A stretch of 64,000 nucleotides of DNA, from the NCBI GenBank assembly GCA_022539475.1, contig VCMS01000277.1:1-64000 (forward strand). Direction: 5' to 3'. A program made the position numbers and the translations under genes. The notes beneath the pieces are model-generated. The model was not told the origin of the DNA. It ran no database searches and saw only the letters and a program-made list of their open reading frames with translations. Shown here one piece after another: positions 23,765 through 36,190 of this stretch. Origin of the DNA: Gracilaria domingensis (taxonomy: Eukaryota; Rhodophyta; Florideophyceae; Gracilariales; Gracilariaceae). Numbering within the stretch: the stretch's first letter is position 1; every line of letters begins with the position of its first letter.

Positions 23765-24509
23765 GCATTGCCCCAGGAGCATCCGGTGACGACGTCAGCG
23801 GTTCTGGCGTCCCACGATTCGTGCGTAGTGCGCAGGCACATGTAATGTGTTATTTTTATGCCCCTTGAAATAATAAGGAAATAGCCCTTACTGTTGCTCG
23901 ACGGTTGTAGCGTCTAGGTCTTGGACACGAAGGTTCAATTGCTCTACAGCAATCGCTATGGAAGCTTCGGAAGCGGCTAAGGCAGCTGTGAGCCCCACGC
24001 TAGATGCAGCAGTGTGGCACCGCAGCCATCCGTTGCTCTGCTGCTTTGGCATAGGCGCCGAAAATAGAGAGCTGACGAACAGCGCACCTTTTTGTATTGC
24101 CATGTCTTGATACCTTAAAATGATGAGTATGTATTGTGTAACCTAAATGCTTGTTCCATGATTATTGTTACGTTGATGCTCTGTGTATTTGCGTGTTTGT
24201 TCTATAATTCTAGGGGTCTGCGCCACGCCTTATATTGCGTTGTGAGGCACTCAATGAGATTTTGATCAGAGCACTGCTCACTTGTGAGCTCTGCAGCATG
24301 GTCTGTTCCGCGTTGGAACACACACGAACTGGTAGTGGATATTGTCATGTTGACTAGTAAGGGTTATTGACTGGCTGCAGCTGAGGGAAAACAACCATCC
24401 CGAGGGACTGAAAATTTTCAGACCAAAGCCAATCAGTAACACGCCTGTGTTGATCAACAGGCGATGGGGGAAATTTCTTGCTGTTTCGAAATCCGACTTT
24501 CATTAGGAT
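23765..24509. other. No gene recognised
   Basis: Only an Ala-rich minus-strand frame of 71 codons (23888-24103), without a recognisable family. I see nothing else. Confidence 0.4.
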
Positions 24510-24760
24510 TAAACAAAAGAACCCAGGTAAAACTTTCCGTCATTGAAAATTCATTTACTTTTCTGTATCTAAGCAATTTATGTAGATGTTCAAGGCATTT
24601 CCAATAAAGAAATATTTTAGAAAAACGTTTTAGTGAAGTTCAGTAGTTTTGATGCAGTGAGAACATAATGACGCATGACTTGGCCTATTGAAATTGGGCT
24701 GAATAAATAATGAAAATTCTTGATAATCAAATTAAATTTGATTACATGAGTTCTCGCTGG
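24510..24760 (-). repeat. Dispersed AT-rich repeat, copy 2 of 3 (inverted)
   Basis: Reverse complement matches the copies at 22660 and 33755, including the blocks around CATGCGTCATTATGTTCTCACTG (24640-24680 region) and the sequence near the GTTCAAGGCATTTCC stretch. Diverged. Confidence 0.7.
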
Positions 24761-24981
24761 GAAAGATTCTATAACTTTTCCTTGTCAACGACTTTGGCCC
24801 AGCAAACTTGAAAATATTAGCCTCAAAACTTTTGAGGGAAGGTATCGAATAGCTAAGAAATTTCCCTCGTAACCAGTTGAGAAACTGCGTTTCTCCTAAA
24901 CGTGTGCTGTGCAACACAAAGTAGTGCGCTGTGCAGCACATTGGCGTGCCGACGCGGCGCTTCGGCGAGTGCGGTGCTGTG

Positions 24982-25047
24982 CTATGGTGTGAGCGCCGCG
25001 TCGCTATGGCGTGTGCGCTGCGTCGCTACGGCGTGTGCGCTGCAGCC
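24982..25047. repeat. 22-bp tandem repeat, three units
   Basis: Units at 24982-25003, 25004-25025 and 25026-25047 share the core CTAYGGYGTGNGCGCYGC. They sit in a GC-rich pocket (24930-25110) within AT-rich DNA. Confidence 0.75.
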
Positions 25048-25462
25048 CATTGCTGTATGCTCCGGTGTATGCTTCGCTCTATGCTCCGCTGTTGCACACG
25101 TTCTTACTTGCCCCACCAGAATGATTGTGCTTGGCATCGCTTATAAGACTAATCATGCGCAGCGCAGGTACTGCGACGCATTAGAAGTCCGGGACCTACG
25201 CAACAAACATAAGGTTACCACGAACATTTCGATTTCACCCATCTTTGCCCCTTGTCGCTTGAACTAACTGGAGTTTTGAACTTCTACACGTGCATTTACT
25301 GCGATGCAAAGCCTCTCGCTGAGCCACAAAGCACGGTTTCGGCCATAAAAGGGCAGCGAGAACCGTCATCTGCAGTCTCCGCAACCATCTCATCGACATC
25401 TGCAACTCGAAGAGTTGTCCTCTTTTGCAACGCTTTCTATCAGTATTTGATCCAACAGCGAA

Positions 25463-25830
25463 ATGTCTACCCGTAATGTTGGCGTGGTAACGCGAAGTAA
25501 ATCCCGTCGAGCTGCGCAACCGTTCGAGAAGTCCGCTGATAAACTTGCGGATGACATGGCCCAACTGGCTCTTTCCGAAGCTTTTCATCACCCAGAATCT
25601 TCTAAGCAGCTGGATGGCCATTCTACCCATTCCGATACAGAGGAGCATTCAAAGTCCGAGCAATCGGACGGATCAGAGCAGTGGGTCGGATCCGAGCAGT
25701 AGGACGGGTCCAAGAAGTCGTACAGGTCCAATGAATCGGAGCAATCGGACGGGTCCGAGCAATCTGACGGGTCTAAGCACTTGGAGGGGAATTTGGGCCC
25801 GTTGGATTGGATTGGTGTTAGCAATCTGAG
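25463..25830 (+). CDS. Unrecognised acidic protein frame with SEQSDG repeats
   Basis: Starts MSTRNVGVVTRSKSRR, then a helical charged part (ADKLADDMAQLALSEAF), then an 18-bp coding minisatellite (about 25655-25800) that encodes variants of SEQSDG. The repeats continue in the same phase beyond the first short frame. A basic TRSK start followed by a low-complexity tract is seen in some retroelement structural proteins, but also in many disordered eukaryotic proteins. No family assigned. A further piece with a Cys-rich end (26113-26376) may belong to the same decayed unit. Confidence 0.3.
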
Positions 25831-26599
25831 TGGCATTCGCTGACCGAGCGATATTGGATCTATCGGATGGATTCAAGTATTCCGAACATTCCAATTATTC
25901 TGAGCATTTCTCTCTGTCACCGGCACTGTTCGTTCATATTTTGAACCAGACGGCTCATATTACTGCGACGTCCGGTAACTTTGATCAGCAGAGGTGGCCG
26001 GTAAACGTGAATCTATCCTTGGATAGGCAGGTTTCTGCCAGGAGAACGTCAAGAAGGTAAAAAGCGTCTTTTTCTACACATTGAAGACGGAAAATATCTG
26101 TCGCCGCGTCTGATGACGAGGTCGATAAGAGCTTTCTTGAGAAACATTAGCTCGAAACTTAGCTCTCTTACCATCATCAACATACGCACAAACTACGCTA
26201 ACTCTATTGTGCAAAAGTATCTGGAAAACAAATTTAAGAACCGTTTATCTGAGAAGCTTTTCCAAGCATGTTGCGCGAAAAATGAACCCATCAGTCGCAA
26301 TGCTGGAAGAGGTGTGTGTTCCGTTGATAAGAAAAGACTTCGAGGAAGGTGCAAAGATTGCTATGACGTACTTTAGCATGATGTGAGAGGAAGGTTTTGA
26401 TTGCATATCATTAGTTTATTCAGTGAGTAAAGCTAATACAATGTTTGCTTTTGACGTTCTTGTGTAGACCAAATTTCCTTGGGCAAGCTCAGGTGCTCGC
26501 TGTCAGGAGCGCAAAGATCAAAAGTTTCTCGATGTCACTTTTGTTAATCCCAGCAGTAGAACGTTCGCGCTAACGGGTTCACCCACTGCAGCTGCGGCA

Positions 26600-27510
26600 G
26601 CTTCAAAAGCGGAAGCGGCGAAAAATGTTTCGGACACACCGTTCTGTGACGAAAACAAGGTTAGGTTTGCTACTTTCACTTTTGATCTTCATGGAGGTCT
26701 TGAAGCCGCAGGAGACCAGTTTTCTTACCGCTTCGCATTCAGAGACACATCCTGCGGCTATGAATGGGCTCTGGATCAGGAAGATCGAAATGATGAGCGG
26801 CACGATGAACAACACAATGTACGGGATCAATGTCTGCGGAACGCGCAAAGCCACGGTTGTTGGCTGTGAAGCTGGAGGGAATTGAGTCCGGCCGCTTCCC
26901 AGCCCGCTCCGATAGGTTTTGAGCGCCTTGATCGACGTTGCTGGCACAGCCCAGAAGATGGTCTTGGGGGTCGGAAGAAGAACAAAGTTTACTCTCAAAT
27001 CCTGCGCGTATACGGTGGAATGCTGAGGTGGATCAAGTTAACGCAGCGTGGCTCGGTTGCGCTAGACATGCGACAACGGGGGCTTTGATCCTCACCGGCG
27101 CGTGGGAGCCAGCATGGCGATGTTCTTGGAGCGTAACAAGACGATGACGCAGCCAGTGAAAGGCACTGTTTTGTCAAGCGCGCGCTCTGCGTAGTGGACA
27201 GGTGCAATGCCACCTAATGCGGACTGGAGGTTCTGCAGCACGCCCTCGGCGCCCCGAGCGGTGGCGACGAGGAGAACGAGGACAACAGGCAAATGTACAG
27301 AGCGGCGTCGGACATGGTGAGTTGCAACGTTCGCGGCTCGCCGTCGGGCGGCTGCTTCTGCATCTGAAGAGCGCGAGTAAAGACTGCGGCAGGGTCAGGG
27401 ACCTGGGTTATCAGGCGATTCAAAGCACGATTATCCGCGCGAAAGCGAGGCTTTCCATCTTGCCTCCCTAGTAGAATCATTTTGGCGTGGGGTGAATACG
27501 GGGTGTACAC
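26600..27510 (-). pseudogene. Decayed membrane protein gene fragment
   Basis: Minus-strand pieces in different frames line up: 27510-27214 (basic N-terminal part), 27292-27092 (a hydrophobic PVVLVLLVATARGA segment and VPFTGCVIVLL), and 26998-26603 with the hydrophobic span YIVLFIVPLIISIFLI followed by a Cys-containing polar tail. Together they suggest a membrane protein with two or three spans, broken by at least two frame changes. Family not recognised; it could be a host gene fragment or element cargo. Confidence 0.35.
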
Positions 27511-27949
27511 GGGTGTATTTAGAAACTTAAATGTTCAAAATCCGGATGTGCGTGGATAGCGAATGGGATAGACTATCATTTTTAAACACAAAATTTCTAT
27601 ATAAACCCGTAACTACTCCGTGCATACCCCGTCTCTTTCTTCTAGGTTTCGTAACAATGACTACTGGAAAATACTAAGGAGAGTCGCCAGGCCTGATGAT
27701 CCTTGCAGAAAGCATCTTGTCTCATTTTTCTTGACGACTTCCTCATGCCTGGGTGGGAAACGTCGAACTCGGGAATGAATCGGGAGATCTGTCTCCAATG
27801 AAATTCATGCATAGTTGCAACATTTGAAGGACGAAGGTCGTACAGAGACCAGGCAACAACTTCGAAATCAGTCAGTGAAGTCGACAGAGCTTTCTGAACT
27901 TCTTCAAGAAGATGGATAGACGTTCAGAGTAATACGATCATGCTCTTGA
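27511..27949. other. No gene recognised
   Basis: Contains CTATATAAACCCG (about 27598), a TATA-like sequence, but no gene follows. I see nothing further. Confidence 0.35.
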
Positions 27950-30900
27950 TCACTTTAGCTTCTTTCGATTGTTGTGGAATAGGGTCATCCAGAACGCAAA
28001 CACGGTTCTCAATCTGCCGGGACTCATACGCTGGATCTCAGTCAGACTGGCCATCATCGGCGGGTGCAGCAACTTGCCCACTTGGATCAGCGTCATCAGC
28101 GTCATCCAGAACCAATTCAGGGAGCTCTTCATCTTCTCCAAGTGAGCGATCCGGATCATGACTCTCCGGCAATACCTTACTTAGGCCAGGGCGAGAGAGC
28201 CACTGTTCTTGAGCTTCTGGGTCGACGAAAAGATACGCTTGTAAACCAATGTCGATGTCGGGTGTGAATCACGCACCGACTGCTAGCTCTGATGCCTCCA
28301 GTGGTAAGGGATCTCCGGAGCGCAACTGTGGAAAACGACTATGAACTCGAAGATTAAGTGTCCCTGCTGGCTGGTCGGGACCACTGCTGTAGAGATGGAA
28401 GACATCATCTCCAATCGGAATAGTCAATATTGGGTCGACAGGCTCCGAATAAGCTGAGTCTTCAGAAGAAATATCGTCTTCTTCTGCGTCTTCGAATCTG
28501 CGATTCCCATCTGTGGCAGCAAAATCTTCTTCCTCAGCCTCAGAATTAATTTGAAGCTGGGATTCTAACTGTGCCAATTCCTCGGACGCAACTTTTGTCT
28601 CATCCGGTCCGTGGTTTTGCACGTCATTCTTGAACGCATCCCGAAAGACAACCTCTTCTGTTCGTCTCTTGGAACGGGCATGACCTGAAACTTCTAAGGC
28701 AGGAGCGGGAGGAACGACAGGTCCATTGTGAGGAAATTCTTCCTCTTCTTCTGAATCAGGCTGATCTTCTTCAGATTCAGACTCAGGCGGCTGTTCCGAG
28801 GAATCAGTGATCAGCACAAGGACCTCCGTACGACTGAAATCCAAAGTGTATTCTTCTGAGAAATTTTCACTCTTCATGTGTGTTAAGACAAATTCATCCT
28901 CGTCATCAGATTCAGAATCCGAAGAAAGTCAAATTTCACTGGAGTCAGAAGTGAATTCTTCACTGTCAGTATCAGAAAGTCGGGTGTACTGCTCGAGACC
29001 TGTTCTGTCATAGTCAAGTCCAAGAGTGATGGACTTTCCATCATTTTTCATCTTCACTTGCTGAGCTCCAAGGTCCGAACAAACGTGAAGCATTTCCGAA
29101 GAAGGGCAACCATTAATAACTTCGAACGGAGTTTATTTCAAGACAAAAAATTCCAGGGGAACTACGACCGAAGCGAACTTCACTAGGACTTCTCTGAGAA
29201 TACCCAAATATTCGAAAGTACTTCCGTCAGCCACGGTAATCTTCTTCTCTGTCACCGCTGGTTTGACAGAAAGCTTCTCTGCAAGATTGGCAGACATAAT
29301 GTTATGAACCGTCCTGAATGAAGTAACGCCTGTGTATACAAGCCGTTCGTCTTAACTCGAACGACTTTCAGACGACTATTCTTCACATCTGTATCTGCAT
29401 AGGCCGTGGTCCTAGAAGACTTTGGAGAAGAGATGAGACCTCAAATACTCTTATTTGATTCGTCTGCGTATTCTCGAAGTAGCTGTCCAAAGGTCAAACC
29501 AGAAGGGGTATTGGCCAATTCTTCGTAGACAGAACACTTGCCCACGTGCTCTTGAAGCTTAACATTGCTCGAGGAATTCTTTCGGATTCCAGAATTTTCT
29601 GTCTCCATCTTCTTGTTCTGTGCGGAACGAACACGTCTACTACGTCCTCTTGAGATTGGGCATTACTCCGGAATATGACCGGCAAATGTCCACTGAGCTC
29701 TTCCGTACGAGCTTGCTTCGGAAGCGGGGATCCATCTGCAGTCCTCTTAGATGTTTTCACAATGTCATCGTCATTGTTTTGCTCTGTGATGACAGAGACA
29801 TGATTCCCTTTCCCATGTAGTTCTGAAGGTGAATGGGAATCTTGAACCCTAAGCTTCTCTTCAGACTATGATTCACTCCTCGCGTTTTCAAACTTCATTT
29901 CACGCGAGTTGTCATTTAATGTTTTCTTTCAGCACGTATTCACTGAAAGGCCGAACTTTCGGCACCGGACGCAACGAGTGTCACGATGAGGGTTCAACTC
30001 ACTTCTGATAGAAGTCTGCCCTGGCTGTCGGCAAAACGAGCACATACGTTCGCTGGCTTGACGTTATTTGGCCGAGAGAACTGACTTTTCTTCATCATCA
30101 GAGAGAACTGCGCAAGCTGGTCAGAAAACTCATTCTCTTGGCCCTAAAGGATGTTAGACGAAGACTGGTTCTGCTTCTTTGGCTTCTGTAGAACGTGCTT
30201 GGCCGGGGGAAGGGCATTAAGGGCTCCATAGAAATCTAAGGTCTTCTTCCCGGAGACAAATGACTTCAAGACTTCTCTCAGAGAATTGTAGTCCTCAGCA
30301 CCACGAAACATTATAAACTGCGCTAAGTCCGCCAATTCCATGACCGCTTGACGACGAAGGGCGAGCTTGGCCTCGGAGTTGAGTCCAGATTTCTAAAAAC
30401 AGCTGTTCATCTCTTTCATCGACCCGAGCAGGTCTGTATAATCTAAACATGATGAAACTTCATGGCGAATTTTCTCCTCAAGTCCCTCACTTGGACCAAA
30501 GCGATCAATCAGCGACGACTTAGCTGCATTGTAATCTCTTGCTTTTGCAGCCAGAGAACCATCATCTGCATAGGTCTCATAATAGAAATCAAGTACCTCG
30601 CCTTCCAGAAAACCAAGAAGGCCAAGAGCACGTTATTCCTCAATCTTGCCATGCATTGCAACATTCTCATAGAAAAAGAAGAACTTTCTCACATCGACGA
30701 AAGAATCATCGAAACTGACGCCAGGTGAAGATGCTTCATTACGTTGGTGCCCTCCTCGATAGTACCATCTGAACGTCATTTGAGTGCCAAACGGAGAGGT
30801 GTTCACAAACCTTTGCACGTGTCTATCGTAGCTAGAGAGGAACTCAGGGCAGAACAATCAGCCACACAAAAAGACCAACGTGGGCCCAGAATCCACCAAA

Positions 30901-31620
30901 TAAATTAACGTATGATGCCCAGCGAAGGATCTCAGGAGAACGAAAGGAGAATGACAAACTGCTGGTGTGATAACCACCAAACGAAAGGAAACAAGCAATG
31001 GAAAGCAGCAAAATGCACTAAAAGTATGGAGCCAAACGCATTTCTCCGCGTCCAGAGACAATCGTACAGACTTCTTACGAGGTTTCCCGAGGGGAGTTAC
31101 TAGCTGAAGAAAAGTCTTCACTTTGTACCCAAGCTGACCTCTTGCAGGAGACGTTTCTTGGCACTCAAAAGAAAACCCAACGGACACCTTCCTGTCCAGC
31201 ACAAATATTCATGTAGCACCAGGTCTTTCGACTAATACCGTTATCCGAGCCAAAGCTGCGATGCGACTCACTGAGAACAAGAGTACCTTTGGTACACACT
31301 ACCCATTCCCGTCCACCCCTAGGGCACTTCGATCGGTACTGGCTTATCGTCTGAGTAGAGCAGTACTCTCACAAAAAGCGCAAGGACAAAGATGTTAGTA
31401 AGGCACACAGGCCTAGACGCAGGAATAACTTTCTTATATCCACTGCTCAGGATATTGGGAGAGGTTGAGGTTGAATACTAAAATGTTGAACGCAAGGTTT
31501 TCTTGTGTCTAGACCCGATAGGCATCTCTCCGAACCTTTATATAGAGTTCTGAACCCTTCTACATTAGTTCTAAACGCAATGAAGCACAATATTTACTAA
31601 AGTACGACAGCTGACCCCTT
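27950..31620 (-). mobile_element. LTR retrotransposon fossil (gag and protease portion)
   Basis: On the minus strand a TATA-bearing LTR-like end (about 31620-31205, with TCTATATAAAGG near 31540) is followed by a gag-like region. The gag region is helical (FDDSFVDVRKFFFFYENV near 30700) and ends in a zinc-knuckle-type CSFCRQPG...H....C (about 30040). A retropepsin-like region follows (IMSANLAEKLSV, ITVADGST, about 29300-29200), then an acidic Ser/Glu-rich linker (28877-28269). Retropepsin directly after gag suits Ty3/Gypsy order. Reverse transcriptase and integrase were not recognised, and a second LTR was not found. Truncated and broken in several places; old. Confidence 0.6.
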
Positions 31621-32516
31621 CTTGTTAATTAAGTAGGGAACACTGCACGGTCAACTAATGATTTTCGTGCTGCTGCGTGGTAGTGCATTGTCATTCGTGA
31701 CGTGGACCTACGTTTGTACCAGCCAATGAAATGTCCTGGCATTGGACAGTAAGACAACTTTGAATGTGTACCGGCACTGGTAACTCCAAGAATGAATGAA
31801 TTCGTGTTCCCATGACTAGTAAAAGTATGAAATGCAATGGCGCATAAAGATATGTAGTTGTGTAAGTAGTAGTAGTGTTTGCAGTCTGTTCTTCTTCCCA
31901 GCAACTCGCCTGCTGCCCCTTCCTTTTCTCCTTCAAAGTGGATCCTCACTCTTTCGTCGAGATGCCGTCGTGTCCACGTGTCACAAAACCGCCGATGATT
32001 ACTATGAAGACGGCTTTTGGGCGGCCTAGGAGTCTGTTTCGATACATTCGCCCAGATTCTTGGAAAGCATCATGAAGTCACGATTATGCAAGTTCGAGCA
32101 TTGATGCTGGAAATCGCTCTGAATAAGGGCCGAGCCTCTCGTACATAGAGAAAAAGACCTCCTGTCTGTGGCATTTCTCCCTCTCTTCATGAATTTCTCC
32201 GAATCGAAGAAACCCATAACACTGCAGGGCTCTTAGGTTTATTGTACATGTAGGGCAAATATATTTGGCATAGATCGAAAGAACTGTCAGACGACGAGGG
32301 AGGTCGTTAGACTCGTCCAGGCGATCCGTCAGCTGGCTGGCTTGCCCTATTCCAGCGGTCTAACGAGGGGTAATGAAGTGGAAAACTGGGAAGAAGACGA
32401 CAAATGTCTGTAGCAAAACGCTTCTGCGGTTGAATACAGATAAGGAACTAGTATTTATTGCTGCTGTTGAATGCGTGTAGAAAAATTATTTAATAGTTCA
32501 TGGCTGCGGCATAGGG
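31621..32516. other. No gene recognised
   Basis: Open frames on both strands (for example 31629-31949) overlap one another and lack any motif. I see nothing supportable. Confidence 0.4.
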
Positions 32517-33580
32517 GTGTTACAGGTTGCTGGTGTTCTTAGCATACCCCCAAGCCGCGTCCAACTGGATGCACACGATTCATATATAGTGAGAGGAAAA
32601 GAGAACTGTCGACTGCGTACACCTCCTGTATGTCGGGCGTACGGTCGAAGAGCTCACTGGGGTTATCCGCTATGGCGAACAAGAAGGGAAGGCAATTTAG
32701 TTCGGTTATGATTGTGGCAACAAAATGATTTGGGTTTTGGAGGGCATTGAACCATTTATCTACCATACCTCTCATTAGACAGTGAGTAAAAACTTCCGAA
32801 TATAAAAGAAGATTAGTCCTTTTATCGCGGAAAATGCGCGACACCCAAAAGACTTTATCTCCAACTTGTATCTTCCTTCTTTTCGCCTGGCGAAGACTAC
32901 CTCAGTCGATACGATGCTTTCTCAAAGCGCTTTGCTCCACGTCTGTCATGATAATGTCCTAGTCCGTGCGATAGTCGATGTCCATCGGGTCATCTAAGAG
33001 ATCACAAAGGATGGAAACGACAAAGCAAACATGGGCTACACGTTCCATGTTATTGTGGTAAGACGATGTTCTCAACGCTTGGCTCGAATCCGAGCCCGTG
33101 TACCTCAGGCAATTTCTATAATCTACCCGTCGGTGTGCAATGTGCACCAATACGGTACGCTGGGATGTTTCAAAACAACTTCAGTGGACAAAGTGCCTTT
33201 AAATTCTTTTCGTAAATTTAGTGCCCGTGAACAGCTTCTAGTGACCCTACACGTTGGGAACTATTGTTCTAGAAGAGAAATCTGCCATTCCTCTACCGGA
33301 GGGACACAGTTCCCGAGAAAACCTCGAGTGGCTAGAAGTCAGCGAAGGGTTTAACGTGTACGCAAGTAAGCTTCGATCTTAGTCTACGCACCTTTTGCAG
33401 AACTGTGATAAGGCTGTTCACAAAAACATTCCCGATCTCCATTCGCAGTATAATACCAGGGGTGAACTCATTGAAAGGTGTCGCATCATCCATTATAATG
33501 TCCTTTTTAAATTCAAGATCGGTGTCGCAGGGATACGAATTGTAAGACCAGCTGTTGTTCCAAAGGTGTTCGAACAAGCT
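32517..33580 (-). pseudogene. Unrecognised decayed coding fragments
   Basis: Two minus-strand frames (32844-32539 and 33577-33332) have protein-like composition, for example HFVATIITELNCLPFLFAIADNPSELFDRTP. They lie in a stretch otherwise full of stops, so a decayed element or gene seems likely. No family motif is evident to me. Confidence 0.25.
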
Positions 33581-33754
33581 CGCATGTGGCCAAAGTGCTG
33601 GATCGAGAGGATTTAGATATAGAGTTAGGGTGGCAATCGGTTTCTCCGAAGGAAAATTTTGAAAATATTATTTGCAAGCAAGATGTGATTCAAGACATGC
33701 TAAAACTGGACTCCTCTGCGGATGGGTATTGTCAACTGGACATTTAATAACATA

Positions 33755-34010
33755 ATCCGAGCCAAAACTGGTGCAATCAAATTTTAATTCGAATACCACA
33801 GTAGTTTCTTTCTTTGTGCGGTCAATTTTCATGAAGCCAAGTCGTACGTCATTATGTTCTCATCGCATCAAAATGTACTGGGATTCTGCTGAAAGCAAAT
33901 GTTCTAAAACTTTCCAGCCATTGAAAATGCCTTGAACATCTACAAAACTTTGCCTAGATACAGAGAAATAAATGAATATTCAATGACGGAAAGTCATACC
34001 TGAGAAATAT
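33755..34010 (+). repeat. Dispersed AT-rich repeat, copy 3 of 3
   Basis: Matches copy 1 (22660-22895) collinearly. Shared blocks include GCGGTCAATTTTCATGAAGC, CATTGAAAATGCC and AAATGAATATTCAATGACGG. Confidence 0.75.
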
Positions 34011-34850
34011 ATTTTCCTACTAATGTCGCTTTTGATTGCAATATTTACCATAAGCCATTTATAGTTAATATCATTCAATGATGGATGGAAACCTGTAGGC
34101 GGATTTTCTTCATTAGTTAAATCGGACTAGAAATATTATTTTCCATGTCATAATCCTTATTGACATCGATTCTGTGCAAAAGATATGGCCAAAAAGTTAC
34201 TGAAATGAAGGCGTTCATCTCAAACTTTTGTGAAAACGTGTAAATCGTGGCCGCGAACATTTTATGTTTTCGTAGATGGCCATATTTGGGCCAAATGTTG
34301 GCTTAAATTTGGCCATACGTTGGCCATACTTTTACCATATCTTTCTAAACGGAAATTGATTGTCTTGGCAAGATAGGCGTGTTCAAAAACTTTCGAGCTA
34401 AACGCCATCATTTTGGTCATGTGTCGACCATATTTGGACCAGATTCGATCATCATTGAGTAGATGTCCTTTCTCGAAAACGTTTCTCGCTCTTCAAAACA
34501 ATAAAGAGCTATTTCCAATGAGAACTACCTCCTCAATATATATTTTTTAATATCTGTTTTTGTCCTGGAAAAATTTTTTTGCGTCACCTCAATATTTCAA
34601 TTTCTTTCTTAAAATTTTAACCTTCTCTGCGATGAAGTCTAAAAATCTCTGTGTCTGTTTCTCCTTCGTATTCCTTCGCTCTGATTACTAACACATGGTT
34701 TGGGTACTGCGTTCTTTCCTTTTCGTTCATTGTTTACCTCTCCTATAACGACGATCTAGCGAACTTAAAATCTTTGCTTGTCTAGCCGGTGAGGTACCGC
34801 GTAGAAATGTAAACACATATATTATATACGGTACGACCCCTACCACATTT
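34011..34850. other. AT-rich gene-free DNA with clustered GGCCATA motifs
   Basis: No open frame of note. Between 34275 and 34440 the motif TGGCCATA/TTGGACCA recurs irregularly (six or so times), probably a decayed simple array. The rest is AT-rich. Confidence 0.5.
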
Positions 34851-34900
34851 AGTGCATTCTGTATACACCGTACATAATCTTTATATTCGATCTTTCTTCT

Positions 34901-35293
34901 GTGTTGAACCGCAAGAAGCCCGTTCTTCCTACTCTAACAAAGAATTCGGTGCTTGCGCTTGCCCGAATTCGCAATGTTTGGAAACAGAATCGACACAACC
35001 TTGGCCTTGGCCATCAAGTTATCATCTTCAAGTATGAACATCGCAAGAGCGCACACTCGACCGAAAGAGGTAGCCTTCACCCTCGCAATACCGGCAGAGA
35101 AATGCTTCGAAAAGTAGTCAATGAAGGGAAAAATCAATTCCCGATGAGCAATACTTTCGAAGAGAGAAATCGGCTTCCATACGTTTTCCTTTCGACAAAA
35201 CCTAGCCGCAACTGCCCAACGAAGGTATTGAGATATCGTCGTCCTGGTGTAAATTCACTCAGCCATTCGACGTTCGACGAAGTCTGGGCTTGA
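34901..35293 (+). CDS. Unrecognised open frame, 130 codons
   Basis: Basic (many Arg/Lys/Asn), starting MLNRKKPVLPTLTKNSV. Both strands are partly open here, so chance openness cannot be excluded. No motif. Confidence 0.15.
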   Translation: MLNRKKPVLPTLTKNSVLALARIRNVWKQNRHNLGLGHQVIIFKYEHRKSAHSTERGSLHPRNTGREMLRKVVNEGKNQFPMSNTFEERNRLPYVFLSTKPSRNCPTKVLRYRRPGVNSLSHSTFDEVWA

Positions 35294-35559
35294 AGTATAA
35301 GTTCAACACCAGGCGAATTCCAAAACAATTCTCGTTTCTAGCCCCCAGCCCTTCATACTCGAACTCAGGCGGCTAGAGCTTGGTTCGTGGACTTAATTTC
35401 GCCTCCGCACAGGTGAGAAAGTCGGGACACCTCCGTTCCACAGGACGAAGAGTCTTTAGCCACAGGCTGCGGACACTTTTCAATCGCCTCGAAGTATTAG
35501 AATTCGTGGTTTCGATCGTGTTCTCATCGTCAGTATCGAAGCCTTACCCAATTTGCCTT

Positions 35560-35850
35560 GCGAAGGTGGCTACATTCGCTGTAGTACAGTGGATACGCTA
35601 CACTGTTTAACTCCGATCGAAGAAGAGGGTGGTCGCCACTGGCGACTCCCGAGTGCTCAATGGCGATGGCCTGCGACGTTGCAAATATCAGAGATGGCTC
35701 GTGGAACGATATATAACTTTATGGTTGGATATCGAAACTGTTCCAAAAATACGGTACTTGCAAATGACATATACGGGAGAGCGCACTCAGTGTGGCACTT
35801 TTGTAGCAGTGTGGCACGTTGCGTATGACAACCAGCGTAACGGTACTAAT
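35560..35850 (+). repeat. Dispersed repeat family B, copy 1
   Basis: Diverged collinear match to 40930-41175. Shared blocks: GTTTAAC near the start, AACGATATA, GGNTATCGAAAC and CAAATGACATATACGGG followed by GAGAGC. Internal pairing suggests an old non-autonomous element. Confidence 0.65.
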
Positions 35851-35989
35851 TTCGTACCCGTTGGCGTTGATGGCACTATAGTGAGTCCTAGTAGCAGAAA
35901 CTTCGCGCTAGAGACCTGACGTGCTGTGGTTGCATCCCGCCGCAAACTGCCCTCCCAGACTGATCCCGTCTACTGCTGCAGTCAACCTG

Positions 35990-36190
35990 AGCTAATTCCA
36001 TTGCGCTCTGTGCTCCCCTTGCGCCCGGAACATACATCCAAACCCCCGGACCATGTCCACAAACAACTACGTAAGCATGAAGTTAGCTTTGTTTTATGTC
36101 ACTGAATGGCTCCACGTCTGTGTACTTTGCCCTGCTCTTTCCAGTCCCCGTTAGTTCATCTGGAGTAGTCAATTCGCCATCTATGCCATA
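35990..36190 (+). repeat. Dispersed repeat family C, copy 1
   Basis: Matches 38478-38690 on the same strand. Shared order: GCGCTCTGTGCTC, TTGCGCCCGG, a CCCCCGG..CC block, GTCACTGAAT, CTGTGTACT/CTGTACACT, CCAGTCC and the AGTAGTCAA end. Confidence 0.7.
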
